Positions 24,628 to 37,811 of a stretch of DNA of 64,000 bases are shown here, in pieces. Below the pieces are notes generated by a model. It had not been told where the DNA came from and did no database searches. It saw only the letters and a program-made list of their open reading frames with translations. The DNA is from Cytospora piceicola (lineage: Eukaryota; Ascomycota; Sordariomycetes; Diaporthales; Cytosporaceae): the NCBI GenBank assembly GCA_023375675.1, contig JALQBC010000008.1:1178001-1242000 (forward strand), read 5' to 3'. Every line of letters begins with the position of its first letter. Within the stretch, counting starts at the first letter, position 1. Both the position numbers and the translations under genes were made by a program.

Positions 24628-27600
24628 TCACTCTTGTTCGGTGTCACTCCCCGACATCTCGTCCATAGTGCTGCTGTCGTAGAGGTCGCCAAACCGAGCC
24701 TTGTATTGCTGCAACTCGGCAAGTTGTTCGGCCAGGCTCGTCAGGACGTCGCTCATGGGAGCCCGCAGGTCGTCAATCTTGGTGATTGACCCACCGCCGA
24801 GGGCGAGATGGCGCATGGTCAGCGTGGAGATACAGGTCTGTTATCATTTGTCAGCTTGGCCGATTCTTCTTGTGCGCCCGAGGAATAGAGTCATTTGAAC
24901 ATACCTCGATGCGGCTCACTTGGTGTTCCATGAAGTTGACGAGGAACCGCTCCGTAACGTCGCCGCCCTTCTGCTTCATGCGCTCTAGAAGCTCCGTCTC
25001 AGGCGGCTGCAAGCCGCGGTTTGACCCCTCCTCAAGAGTGCTGCAGAGCATCTCGAGCCGGAGACTAACCCGCCATAACGCCCATATCACTTCAGGGTCG
25101 AAGGCGAGCTCGCCGCCTGGCGTCAAGGTCGCCGGCTTCACTGGCTCGCCCGATTGCTGCCTCTCGTGGACAAGGTGCTGCTCGATACGGCCCGCCAGCG
25201 CGTGTGGGTACAGGGAGTACACCACCTCGGGGTTTTCGAGGCCCTTCAGCTTCTTTTCGCCCATCTCCTTGACCTCAAAGCCCTGGGAGCTGAGAGACCG
25301 CAGCTCTTTCCGTACTGCTAGTGCAAAAGGATCGTCGGCTAGGCTATCCTCGACATTATTGATGGGCTCTTGATACGTCTCCAGGCATCTTTGTATCTCG
25401 GAAATGAAATCAGAGGAAACGGTGATCTGACCACCGTCTGCACACGCCGACACACGCGCAGCCTTGTTGACGATGGGACCGTAGTAATCCATACGACGCG
25501 TGATTGGGTCAGTCTCGGAGAGCGGTTCTCCCCAGTGAGTCCCCATTCTCACCGAGAGACCGCGGAAAATGAGGTTGCTGTCTTTGTCGAGAAGAGGCTG
25601 ACATGAAACAGAGTTGAGCATCTCCTGGGGCCACTGGACATCGAGAAGCCGCATCTGCACGGAGAAACACCAGAGCAAAGCTGAGGTTGCTGTCGGAAAA
25701 GACACCATGAAGGCATCACCTTCAGTCTTCACCTCATAACCACCTATGCGGCGCAACTCCTCCCTCATGACCTTGTTGTGACGCTTGATGGCAGTGCTCA
25801 TGGCGTCCGGATATGTCTCCCACAGGTTGGTCGAGTTCTTGATATCGGTGAAGACAATGGCGATCATGCCAGTCGGCGCTTCAATTTCGGAGTCTAATCG
25901 TCGAAGGTCCGAGTCCAGGATGTCGGCCTTCGCCGCTCGTTTAGGCTTCCTCGTCCCCCGGGGCAGGAGATCATCTGTAATGCCAGAGGGGAACAGAGAC
26001 ATGCTCTGTCCGCGGTGTAGTCGTGACCTTTCATTCCTCTTCTTCAGGTCTGAGATGCTCATCATCATGACCATGATCTTCCCCGTTGCGCCGTATGCCA
26101 TGGCGAAGTCTCGGAGCTTCTGTGATGCCCGCATGAGATCATGGCGCTCAGCTCGGGCGATATCGGCTACAAGCTCTGGCGTCAGAAACTCCCAGACCTC
26201 TTTCGTGGCCATCATGATGATGTCGTCCTGCTCTCCAACAGTCACATGGGTAACGTGTGGCGCGGCTTGTACCGAGGGCATCAAATCGACGTAGCCAAAG
26301 GCGCGCGACACCTCGAGCAAATCGTTCAGCCTGCCGTTCCGTGATACCCAACCACCGGCGTCTCGAATGCGCGATCGCTCGTTTGGCTCGGCCGGGTCGT
26401 GTTTGCAGGTCAGGAACCTGTGTTTTCCGTCAGACTGGATCAGCATTGCCTGTGCATCACCAACGTTGGCAATGTATAGTTCTTGTCCCTGAAGATACGC
26501 GACGGTTGCTACACCACCCGAGTTGAGGTCCTCCTTACTGAGCACAACTGGCTGTGCTGAGCCACGATGCGATACCAGTGGTCGTTCCTCCGCATGCTGA
26601 ATTGCAACTGTCACGAGGTCCTTGTTGAGAGACAAGAATGCTCGACGAAGTGCATCCACGGGGGTTTCGTTAAGCCTCGTCTTCAATGACTTCAACTCCA
26701 TAGAGAAAATATGTCCAAAGTTCTCATGGAGGTATTTGGCAATCTTAGAGCCACCACTGGAAAGCGCTTGACCATCGAAGAGTCCCAGCAATGTCTCCGT
26801 GTCCGATGAGTTGAACCGAGGAACCACTAGATCGATTGTCGAAAGATGTTCATTCCTGCCGAGCGTGTCTGCCATACCGTACGGCAAGAATCCAGCCAAC
26901 GACCCTGACGTTCGAACTCGACGATCCTCACTCTGGTCGGGAATACTGGGCTGGATAAGAGTGACGTCCATTAGACCCAGGACTCTGAGGTTTTGCAAAC
27001 GGCTGAAGTCGGTGTACTGTTCACGGTTTGCATTGGCAGCCCCAAACAAGGTCTGTTTGATTTCCAATCGCCTGTTGCCAGAAAGATTGAGGAATCTCAA
27101 GTTGGGGTTGAGGTTCCAATTCCAGTCGTACGGCACATTTGAAATATTGTATTTCAAGTAGTTGCTTCCACAGTCCAAGACTGCCAGCTTCTTGGCCTTG
27201 GAGATGTCAGCGGGAAGATTCGTGAATTTGTTGCTGTTGATATGCAGAACTTGGAGGGAATTGTACTCCTCCAAGTCGTCGGCAGGTAAGGTTGTGAGCT
27301 CGTTGCCAGATAGGTACAACTCAAGTAGTTGCGGCCAGCTCTTGATCGATCTCTGCGGCATGTCGCTGAGGTCGTTGTAAGAAAGGTTGAGCAAGCGCAG
27401 CTCTCCCAGAAGCGTTATTTGGTCAAATACATCGTCATCGAGCTTATTTTCCAAAAGGTAAAGGTTTCTAAGCGATCCAGCGAAAGTCTGCGTCAGTCGA
27501 GTCGAGATTCCGGAATCCTTCCTGGGAGCCGGCGTCGTCGGTACAGGAGGCGGTTGCATAGAGGCATTGCTGCTCTGATTCGTGGGGGTTCTTGACATGA

Positions 27601-30600
27601 CAGATGTCTTGCGGCCTCCTTTGCCATACACCGAGACAACAGAGCTCTTACGATCGGGCCCCCCAGGTACCGGGGAAGGCCCAACGCTGAGAAGTGTGCT
27701 CGAGGAGGCTTGACTTGGCCGCCTGCTACCGTCTGGTAGGAAATCATCCGCACTCAGTGATGGACTCAATCCACCCGACGGAGCTGGCTTGATTCCTATC
27801 GTGGGCACTGAAGCCGGCGGCTCGGCAGGAACCTGTGGTGGCCGAGAGGCTGGTTTCGGAAACGATTCCAGCATATTGGAAGATGCATTCAGCGTTTCAA
27901 GCTTGTTTGCCCACCAGATCTCCATTGGCAATCGCGACAAGTTGTTCCTTCGGACGTCGAGCACCCTCAATTCTTGGAGACAGCCGATTTCTGGGGGCAG
28001 CTCTCCGATTCCGTTTCTGGCGATGCTGAAGTGTTCCAGTCGTCGCAGGTTGCCGATATGCGGTGGGAGCGAAACGAAATAATTGCCGTCAAGGAGTAGC
28101 CGCTCTAAATTCAGTAGGTTCTGGAATGAATCGCCAATACTTGACAACTGAGCATTGGAAAGGTTCAGAAGCTTCAGCGTTGGTACCGGGGCCGTGACCT
28201 CGAATTTCGTGATCGGGTTGGCGTTGAGCTTGAGACTACGCAGTCTCTCGAAACTGCCCGTGAACCGCGAGATAGCGTTGTGGTCTGCGGTCATGATCTC
28301 TAATTTTGGCAATTCGGATATTATGTCTATGGCCGAGATGGTGTTGTATTTGACGTCAAGCTCACGCAGACTCAGCAGGTCCTTGAACGATTCGGGCATG
28401 GCCCCAGCGAGCCTGTTGTTGGTGATGACAAGCCGTTCCAGGGACTTGAGATTGCCAATGTTCTCAGGGAAGTCTATAATCAGGTTGAAGCTCATGTCGA
28501 GATCCACCAAGCTGTCCAGATCGCACAGGAAGCTCGGGAAAGTTTCGAGGAAGTTTGAGGAGATGTTCAAAGTCCGCAACGCTCGGTAAGCTCCAAAGTA
28601 GGAGGGCAGGTGCTTGAGACGGTTGTTGGCCAGGTTCAGCTTCAACAAGCCTGTGAGTCCACTCAGTTCAGCATGCTCGAGCTGCTCCAGGCGGTTATTG
28701 GACACGTCCAGATACGTAAGCTTGTTGGCGCGGCTGAAACTCAGGGGCAACTTGCGAGCCTCGTTGTTGTTGAATTTGATGTCGCGGAGGTTGGCACACG
28801 AGTGGATGAAATCTCGGGGCAGGTCCAGAGACAGGTTTCGTGACAAATTCAGCGAGATGATGTCTGCAGCTTTCGAGTATAGAGAGATAGGGATCGTGAT
28901 GAGGTTCCGGCCCGACAGGTCGATGTGGTTGAATTTCTGCATACGGCCAAAGCCGAGGTCGTGTGTTCTCGCGTGGAAGTCGCTTTCTTTGGCTGACAGG
29001 AAGAGGAATCGACACAGGTAGCTGTTGTCCTCCCGGCCGAGGTCCTCGATTCTATCTCGGTCCTCGTAGCCAACTTGCTGAAGAAGCCTCTTCTGTATGA
29101 GCAGCGGGCGCTCAACCGGGTTCAACACGCGAACCAGGTCGTGCTTCTTCAACACGATGTGGTAGTTGTCCAGGCTCTCCGTGACATACGATTTCTTGAT
29201 GATCTGCAGAACGAGGTCCTGAACAGACGAGTCTAGGGCCATCTGCATCGTTGCAAAGGTACCGTCTGACCTGAAGACACGGATGCAGTACGGCGAAAGC
29301 TTCTCTTCGGGCCTAGGTGGGCTGCCAATGTGTTCTAGCTCGGCCGCGTGCGAGGGGGTGTCCTGTTCGGTCTTTCGGACCGCCCAACTGTCAGGCGCGT
29401 TCCATACCCCATTTACACCGTTTCTTGCTGCCAGAGCTGCGACTTGTTCAGCCTCGGAATTGGTCAGTACACCGGGTACCATTGGCGTCAGCGGGGCATG
29501 CCTAGTTACAATCCCCGACATGTCTTCTAGGTCGGTGTCCAGTTTGAAATAAGTCCCCTTTTCATTCGACCGCTCGGTGGGCCCGATAAGTTCCTCCCCG
29601 TCGTCGTATTGCTTGTGCGAGCGGCCTTTCTTAGAGAACGGGAACTTGTTGTTGAAAGTTGCCTGTCGTGCGGTGTCTGGTCGTGAGCGCTGCTGAGGGT
29701 CTGCCGCTGGATCCGGGCCAACAGCAGACCATCTCTCGCCATACGGTAGCGGGCCTTCTTCGTTCGAGTGTTCCTGGCGGGATGGCCGGGGAGCCCACGT
29801 CGATGCCAGCGACTGCGTCGATGCTGACATCTTCTTGTTGAGTGCTGGCCCGGTTTCATCCTTCTCTTTCTTGCCCCGTAGCCTGTTGAACAGGCCTTTC
29901 TTCTGATGGGTTTGTTGGGGCGAACCAGGCCCGTCGTATCCTCCATTCTTCAATCCGACGCTGCTGTGTCCGCTGGGCGTAGGGCTCTGCGCGCGATATC
30001 GAGCATTGTGCATGCTGTTATCGTTGTTATTGTTATTGTTGTGGTTGTTGTTGATGCTGTTCGCACCGCCCTTCAACGTAGTCGACATGCTGACCTGCGA
30101 GTCTTCCCTGCTTAGCGATGGCCGCAGGGCCCGAGTGTCGTCATTGCTCTTGTTGTGGCGGTGCGAATGCCCCTGCCCATGAGCCATCGAGTGACCGGAA
30201 CGATTGGAGGATGAGGTCTTGGGAGGGTTCTGGGGTCCGTTGTCTGTTACGTAGCGCTCTCGATCGGGGCCAGCGAGGACGCCTCGAACTGGTGCTTCGC
30301 CGTAGCGCGCGATGTCCTGCATTCACGATTGTCAGACGGATACGAATTTAGACCGCTGGCGATGGGGTTCGGGGAGGGTGAAGAGGGTTTGGTCGGGATG
30401 GGATTGCAAGAAGCTGGTCTGTCACGCTCGGGCAACACCAAGTGGATGTGGAGCGATAAAGCTACCCGGGGGGGAATGGATACGGGACACTTGGCAGGGG
30501 AGCAGAGGAAAGGGGAGGACAAACCTCGGCCTCCTGATAGAGAAAGGGTACAACTTCTGGTGCGGGTACTGGTGTTCTTGGCCTAGATGAAGATGGTGAA

Positions 30601-31782
30601 GCATCTCGGGTCTGATCTGTGGCGTTTGAGTAGTTGCGGTCGCGATGTGGGCGAGAACTGTGGCTGTACGAGTGCGAGCGGGTTTCCTTGCCGGCAAATG
30701 AAGGTGGCAAGGAGGTTTCGGAAGATTCTCGACCAGGGTATTCCTCGCCGAAGAAACCTTGAAGCTTCTTGAGACCTCCCCTGGTGCCGCTGTTTTTTGA
30801 GGCTTGGCTGCTTGCAGTGGTTGTTACGCTGGCGATGGATGGTCTCCTTTCATCGTTGTAATTGTAATATGCAGACTCGGCCGGGGGCGATTCGCTGCCG
30901 GGGCGGTTCTGCGTGGGGCGAGACGCACTGACCGAGGCGGGTCGATAGGCGGGCGACATTTGCGAAGCGGAGGAGGGATTGTCGCTATCATCATTGTAAA
31001 ATGGAGTGGCCATGGCGCTGCCGCTGCCGCTGCCACTGCCGCCGCCGTTGGCAGGAGGGGAACCGGATAGATTGTTACTGCTGCCATTACTGCTGCCCCC
31101 TCCTGACATCCATGGCGCAACCTGCTGCATAAAAGAAGAAGCCGTCGATGGCGGATGGTGTACGATCTGTGGAGCGCGACTGCCAGAGGGTTCGAGGACT
31201 GCAAGGTCGCGACGGTAATTGGCAAGCTCGCTCATCCTATGCGCGGCATTGGATGACGAGGCAGAGGACAAAGAACCGCGGGCAAGGGCATTGGAGGTCT
31301 TGGACGTCGGGGAGATCTGGTGCTGCGACTCCGCTTCTTGGGAGTCTTTGAGGGACCTGTGATGCAGCGCAGACGCAGGGGCCCGTCAGTTCTTCCAGCT
31401 CTATTTTTCCCATTCAATAAGAAGTAATAAATAATATTTCGAACGATAGTAGGCTGAAGTCTTGAGACGCGGGATGCGGAACGAGAAAACTGGGAGCCAG
31501 GGATCCCCGGGATCTCGGGACCACAATGCAACAATGGCGATTCAAGAGCTGGGCGACTAAGACTTACATGGCCATGTTTCCATTCTCTTCCGTCATAAGC
31601 CTTGGGATAGCCTTCCGCAGGCCCTTGGAGGAGGAGGAGGAGGAGCTCCGGCGGCCGGATTTGTCGCTGCCCTTGCCTCTGGATATGGCTGGGAGTGACT
31701 TCACAGTGATTTCTGAAGCATTACTCTCGTTACTCGCGCTCGTGGCTGCGCTGAATCGTGAAGAAGGTCCATTGCTCATCAT
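24628..31782 (-). CDS. CR-1/MAC1-like: adenylate cyclase (fungal LRR class)
   Basis: Converts ATP to cAMP and is the upstream element of PKA signalling that controls growth, conidiation and morphogenesis in fungi. Exons 31782-31568, 31356-30525, 30316-24905 and 24837-24628 join in phase to give 2222 aa, the usual size for Neurospora CR-1 or Magnaporthe MAC1. Residues 1 to about 690 are low-complexity. A Ras-association-like domain (SPYCIRVFRSDGTF...) lies near 690-790. About 20 leucine-rich repeats span roughly 805-1455 and are split by a Ser/Pro-rich insert. A PP2C-like domain is at about 1470-1775. The class III cyclase domain is near 1830-2040, with VFTDIKNSTNLWE and EVKTEGDAFMVSF. A C-terminal tail possibly binds CAP. 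The second intron uses a GTTTGT donor (30524), weaker than the others. The large third exon is uninterrupted. Confidence 0.95.
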
Positions 31783-34700
31783 TGTCACCTTGCCTTGCCT
31801 TCTCTATATCAAGAGGCAATATGGCCATGTCCTCGTTTCGGCGTATTATCGGGACGTCATTGGGAACGTGTGACGGCGGGGCGGGGGTGACTCTAGTACA
31901 TTGCAAGTACCCGGGTAGGTAGGTATGGTATAACAAGGTGCGGTTATGTATATGGAAAGAGGGTATAATAGTATAAACAATAATCAGTAGAAACGACAGG
32001 TGTTGAAGAGGCAGGCTAGTGAAGGGGGTTTAAGGTAATAGAGTGTATGTATGCACGTGTGCAGGTATGTATGTAATATTCAGTAGGTATGTAGAATGTA
32101 GCATGTAGCATGTAGCATGTGGCATGTAGTAGCAATTGCGAGAGGTTGACAAGTTGGCGACGGGCAGACGGGAAGAGCAGATGGATTGATGAATTGGATG
32201 GGAATGATGAGACATGGCGGCCCGATCGATACTGCGTTGCTACGATGATCAAGCCGACAAATGTTCAAGTGTGCGCCACTTGCGCCCCAGCAGCTGAAGG
32301 TGATGGTACCTCCAATTATGGGGATGGTAAACTGCAGCCTCACCTTACATAGTACATACGGAATGTATTCCATTTGCTCCCCTCTCACGACGGTGTTGGG
32401 AAATCCTCATCGAGGGGTTTAATGTGACGGTGCAAGGTGGTGGTACTCTTCAAAAGTGTGCGTGTTTTGATGTGGGACAGATACATGGACACCTAAAGCT
32501 TACAGGGCACCTACCTAGGTACCTACCGAGGTACCCAGCTACCCACCCAACTACCTACAGTAGGTACATATGTACCTGTTGCCGGTCAGTATATCCACCT
32601 TGGCAGTCAAAAGCCCAGGTGCCCCATGTCCTCCACGGGTCTCTGGGCAGGCTGGCAGGCAGGCACGATAGGACAGGAAGGCGCAGCATTCATTTCATAA
32701 GGATTCCAAGGTTCCAAGGTTGTTACAGGACATCAGATCGAGCACCTAGATACGCCTGGGCAGCTCTGGACACCTCCAATACGCCACCCTTGGTGTCTTC
32801 TGGCCGACATGAGAGGCTTACAGGGTCTCATCACCGGCCTCTTGAAATTCAGGAACCAAGTGGAGGGGAGGGGGCGAGGGTTTGGCCCAGAGCCGTCGGC
32901 CCGCCAGACTGCAGTGCAGTGGTGCAGTGTGCTCTGCATGTGGGAATTTCAAAGGCCTCACCCAATTCTCCACCCTCAAAGTGATCTCTCGATTACTTGC
33001 ACAGCGTAACAGTAGCAGGACCCCGGGATATTTCTACATGATCTTCTGTCGAGGGGGGCAGGCCTTGCTCAATCCCAGGCGCTCTCATTACACCCTTATT
33101 TAGCCCCATCCCTACCTTTAAATAGATTGTTTAGACGTGTAGTTGTGTAGCGCGTGTATCGACACCTTGATTTTTCCAGGCTGAGACTTGAGGTTGCTTT
33201 TTGCTTGTTGGTGATTGATCTCCCCTTGAGCGCTGTGCTGTGCTGTGCCGTGCTATGAAGCACCCTAGGAACATTGAACGACCCAACCTGCCAACGCCAG
33301 CCGACCCGCCTTGACAGTGGATCGTTTTAGTGCCCGGATCGCGCTTGTCGATGAAACTGCGGCCCTGTGGTTCGTACATAACCTACATATGTATGTAATT
33401 TCAGTAATCCGGCATCTGGCATCGGAGTGTGCCAGATACCCAAGTACACCTGGCCTGCTTGCCAGTTTCTGGGTGTGTATCTAGCAGCACCAGAAGACAT
33501 CAGCATCAGTCACAACTGGTCTGAGTACTCAAATAGAGTAGGTAGTCAGTCTCTAAGGGCTACAGCAATAACGAGTGACGGTACCACAGTATGGACAACG
33601 TCAAACCTGAATCTCTCTTCTCTCCTCGTTCGTGCGACGCCCTCCGTTTTCCGTACCAATAAGCGCATCTCAGAACACCGGGAGGATGCCGATATCCTCG
33701 TCTCGTTCCTTCGGCATTGAAGCCAAATGCCCCTTAAACCCCAACCCCCTTGGCTCTCGGGCCACGCCTTGGAAGGTGTCTCGGTTCCCGTGCACTGCAA
33801 AGAGAGAGCAAAAGAGGGGGTGTGTGGGGAGGGGCCCCATTTACGAACAGTGCTCCCCTCCCGTCTTGTGGGGTTTTTCGAATTTGGTCACCTCAAGCGG
33901 CATAGTCGATCCAGGCACAGCCCAGCTCCTTTTGATAGGCCTTTATTTCCGGGGGCCAACGATGACGGCCTGCGACTTGTCCCAAGAAATCATCGAGAGC
34001 CGGATTCCGGGCGGCAGATGCATGACAGGACAACCGCAACATCATGATCACATACAGATGCAGATGGTCATTGTTGGACGGCGCCTTACGATCGGGCCTT
34101 TACTAACCATCCAGCGAATGAGGCCCCCATGAAGGAACCAACCCGCGCGACATCTCACTCAGACCCCGGAGAAAAAGTTGATATATCACGTCTTGGTATC
34201 TCCTCTGTGTGCGCCTTCTTCAGCCGCGTGATGGACTTCTTGCCTGGTAACTTGCTAGGCTGATCGCTGGCATCTTTTATGTCTTGGAGTTTTCAGCAAA
34301 GCTCGTCCGGATTTAGGGGGACGAACCCCTTATCCGCGAGGGAACACCGTACCTACTTCCGCGATGGCGCCGGCACCCAGCTCACCTGTCGGTTTACCAG
34401 CACTTGAAGGAACCCCCCTCCCCCTCCAAATGGGGAGATGACCAGCAGCTCTAGCTACATATAACTGCTCAAGACTATAGCAGAGGAGGCAAGGCAGCCA
34501 TTATAATGTACCCAGACTTTAAGGCTGCATCTCATGACGCCCCAATGAGGCGATCGCCTGATGTGCTTCCTCTAGGTTACCCAGCCAAGTCGAGTGAGGC
34601 ACGAATAGGCTCACCTCCTTTAGTCCTTTTGCGACCCAGGCACTGCAACATGTATTAGTCTGGTCAGCAATATAGTGCCGTCGTAATGCCCGGTGCAACC

Positions 34701-35095
34701 ACACACTTCGACTTTTATATGCCCTTCCAGCCAAGCGGCTGAAAACGTGTCCATAGGATCCTTCAGATAACATCGACACCGCCGTGCAACATTCAACCTT
34801 GGTAATCCGTGACCATAAAGGCTTTACAAAAACATGGTGAGGCATGATGGAACAACCGCGGTATCACCACTTTGCCACTCACTTGTAACGCAACACAGGG
34901 GAATGTTACAAGCGTTCATGCGCCAAATTTTGTATTCCGTACGTACAAGATACTGTCTAATCAATGGCTTGCAAACGAGCCTCCAAAACAAGAAATTAAG
35001 AAGCAAATGCTATTGTCCACATATTCCAAGCTCCAGATCGACGCACGCTAGCGATGCCATGTATGATGCCGCTCATCCTAAAGATGCATGTCCCC
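31783..35095. other. long intergenic region upstream of adenylate cyclase
   Basis: About 3.3 kb between the adenylate cyclase start and the RTC4-like gene stop. It contains a TAGCATG heptamer array (about 32097-32125), a TACCTAGGTA palindrome cluster (32511-32580), and GTGCT/GCAGT short repeats near 32910 and 33235. No recognisable coding sequence was found. A 108-aa open frame on the minus strand at 34519-34845 looks protein-like but matches nothing I know. It likely contains the long 5' regulatory region of adenylate cyclase. Confidence 0.5.
32097..32125. repeat. TAGCATG heptamer tandem repeat
   Basis: Four near-identical TAGCATG units occur in a row, the last as TGGCATG. It is an intergenic simple repeat. 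Confidence 0.8.
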
Positions 35096-36907
35096 TTACA
35101 GGTCGGGTAGGCTCGACAGTTCCGAGTCGCTGTCTAGAACCTCAAGCGTCTTGCCGGCTGCTGGTTGTTTTCCACCCAGCGAGGCAAGACTGGACAGATC
35201 CGAGTCACTGTCATCAACTTCTTGAACCCTGAGGTTGACCGAGACGTCTTCGCCACTACCGCCCGCCTTCCCGTTCGCACCCAGCTTCTTCTCATCCTCG
35301 GCGCCTTCCTGGCCGTCACCCTCTAGATTGCTTCGCACTTGGCTCTGAGACTCCCGCTTTTCATCATGAAGTATCTCACCAATCGTTCGGCTCTCTTCCA
35401 TCATCACCCTCGCCTCTTCTTCGTTATCAAGAGACATATCCTCTCGTATAAGCCTGACTGCCAGCTCCGGTACTAAAACCGACTGCACAAACCCGGTATA
35501 CCCCCTTGCAGATATAAGATTATACCTCGGGGCTCGTTCACGTAGAAGCGACGAGAACATCTCGACGATAGTCTCGGTCATAACACTCATGCCCCGCAGG
35601 CCGTAATACCCCGGCGTAGGATAGTCCTCGGTTTTGAGGAGCGTGCGGTTCTTGCCGGTATTGATGCTCTCCCGGTGTGCGTCGCCATAGTGAGAGGTCT
35701 CGCCGTTGATGAGGGACTCTAGAAAGTCGTGCTGTCCCGCGATGCGAGACTCGAGAGTCTCCCAGTTGATTTCTGGGTACCCCCTCGCCGCATAGATATC
35801 CTTCGCGGACCGTTTCTTGTGCAGGTGGCAGAACTTGGCCTGGCGGGCAATGGTCATACGTTGGTTCTTGGAGAATTCGCTCAACCATGGCTTGTCGACT
35901 GGCTCGTCACACATGGGGCACAATGCCATATCCGGGCCCAAATCCGCCTTTTTCCCCCGTTGTAAATCCTCACATGTTAACATATCGACATGCGTCAGCT
36001 CGTTCTGCGTAGCAAAGTCGTTATATCCCTCTGGCATTTTGAACTTCGGTTGTTGTGACATAATCTCGGGGGTCAATTCCTTTACGATCTTCATCTTTCC
36101 CTTCTTTGGTTGGCGCCGGTTTATCTTCTCTTTTTGGCGGCCTTTCAGTGCTCGGGGCGGATCTGAACAGACTGAAGAGTCTAATTCAGACAGCTCTGAG
36201 GTGTCACTTTGGACTTGAGACTTGGAGGCCTTCGATGACTTCGACTTTGGGGCGACAGGCGATAACAGCTCCATATCAAGGTGTGTGGTTCTGAATTTGT
36301 TGGCCTTCTCAGGACTCGATGATGCGGACATGCTCTCGGGCATCTGCAATCCCCTCCGAGGCGTCGAGTCGCGCGATGAGTCGGCGTTTTTCAGATTCCT
36401 TCCTTTCTTGCCAAACACTGCTTTCTGGGGCTTCTTTTGTCTTTCCACCAGGAAGCCATCTTCCATATGGCTGCCAAGGTTGGAGAAACCCTTCAACCCG
36501 GACATCTTGGTCTTCTTACTGGAGTTGAACAAGTCGCCCTCCTCCGCCTCGGCATCTTCAACATCGTCCACCGCTCGCTTCTTCAACCGGGCCGAGCGCC
36601 ATTTTGGCGACTCGGCAGCCCTTGAACTACCCTTCGGGCCCCCATGACTTTTGGTAGCATTTGCTGGTGCTGAAGACTTTTTGGAAATGAAAGTAGTTCG
36701 ACCCATATCGCCTCTAGCCGGAATGCCATCATCATCTGAAGAGTCTTGGTAACGCTGGACAGGATCGATCTCTTCCTCCTCGGAGTCGCTCATCGGAGGT
36801 GCCGTGACATCCTCTGGTTCCTCGAGGGGTTTTGACGCTTTAGTCCGCTGCTCACCCCTGACTATTTTCAACAGTGGCGGAACACCGCGGTTTGGGAGAA
36901 TAGGCAT
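35096..36907 (-). CDS. RTC4: RTC4-like domain protein (restriction of telomere capping 4 family)
   Basis: Single-exon nuclear-type protein of 603 aa. Residues 1 to about 290 are acidic/basic low-complexity with several Lys/Arg clusters. The conserved RTC4-like domain occupies about residues 320-530. It has a CPMCDEPVD metal-binding-like pair, then FCHLHKKRSAKDIYAARGYPEINWETL, GYYGLRGM and a C-terminal helical part (PRYNLISARGYTGFVQSVLVPELAVRLI). The tail carries two DSDSDLSSL/DSDSELSSL motifs. Yeast RTC4 was found in a screen for modifiers of telomere capping defects; the molecular role of the domain is poorly known, so function here is by family only. There is an ample upstream gap to dynamitin, with both genes on the same strand. 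Confidence 0.82.
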   Translation of the reverse strand: MPILPNRGVPPLLKIVRGEQRTKASKPLEEPEDVTAPPMSDSEEEEIDPVQRYQDSSDDDGIPARGDMGRTTFISKKSSAPANATKSHGGPKGSSRAAESPKWRSARLKKRAVDDVEDAEAEEGDLFNSSKKTKMSGLKGFSNLGSHMEDGFLVERQKKPQKAVFGKKGRNLKNADSSRDSTPRRGLQMPESMSASSSPEKANKFRTTHLDMELLSPVAPKSKSSKASKSQVQSDTSELSELDSSVCSDPPRALKGRQKEKINRRQPKKGKMKIVKELTPEIMSQQPKFKMPEGYNDFATQNELTHVDMLTCEDLQRGKKADLGPDMALCPMCDEPVDKPWLSEFSKNQRMTIARQAKFCHLHKKRSAKDIYAARGYPEINWETLESRIAGQHDFLESLINGETSHYGDAHRESINTGKNRTLLKTEDYPTPGYYGLRGMSVMTETIVEMFSSLLRERAPRYNLISARGYTGFVQSVLVPELAVRLIREDMSLDNEEEARVMMEESRTIGEILHDEKRESQSQVRSNLEGDGQEGAEDEKKLGANGKAGGSGEDVSVNLRVQEVDDSDSDLSSLASLGGKQPAAGKTLEVLDSDSELSSLPDL

Positions 36908-37811
36908 TGTGAGACTATATCGGCTTTAGCCCTTGCGTGGAAAACTGCCAGGAATTGATCGTCAAGCAATGGCTCAATTCCTGGGTAAGGATCACAAGCC
37001 TAAAACGAGGAGTTGTCGGGTCGAGACAAGATGTTTCGCCGAGAAGAGAAGGTACAGGGTGTACGTATGAAGGGGCGGTGGCAGTAGGAAGATAGCTTAG
37101 ATGGCCTCAACAGCTTCCAGGGTGCTTGGCCTGGTCAACCTTTACATATGCAGCCAACAGTTATACGCTTGTGCTCGAGTTTACTGTCAGGTCGTTAACT
37201 CTTGTCATGGTATACCTGTCAATGGTGTTGAATTATTGCTTTAACTCACCATAACAGCACAAGGGCTTGTCGCGGAGAGCGCAACCGACTGTCATCCACA
37301 GTCTGATTCCCTTGCTGTTCAGCTCGTCCCTCCAAAGCTTGGGCAATTGATTCTTGGGTCAATCAATTGCTCTTCGCAATCAAACACAGTGCAGGTCCGA
37401 GTCCGTAGATATCAATTAACGGTTTCTTGTCCGGAACGCGTGTCAGACGCGTCTTCTGGTTACGGTTAGAAGGTCCGAGCTAAAGTCTGAGTGAGGTCTG
37501 CACACGGTTTAAGCATCGCTCGGGCACGGTCCAGCTTCACTGTAGGGCTTGTTCATCCACTCCGAAACCACCACGCTCCCCCTCGAGCAACCTTTCACTC
37601 CTATCCAATGACTGGCATCTCCACATCCATGATCGTTCAAACGTGTAGACGAAATCAGAGACTAATGCTGGAACGGGAAACTTTACAATAAAATCAAACA
37701 CCACCCAAACCACATTCAGCATGCTCTCTCTATCTCTAAATTCGTCCAGCGGAACAATTACGGGTATCACTTCGACTTTTAACATCAGAACTGACAAACG
37801 ACAAAAAGATC
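36908..37811. other. intergenic stretch, no gene seen
   Basis: About 0.9 kb between the RTC4-like gene start and the dynamitin stop, containing the RTC4 promoter and the dynamitin 3' flank. CAAT-type and AATTG repeats occur near 37330-37380. No coding signal is convincing. Confidence 0.55.

Noticed and set aside
34519..34845. 108-aa minus-strand open frame in the long intergenic region
   Set aside because: Composition is protein-like, but there is no recognisable domain, no start-context support and no neighbouring exon.
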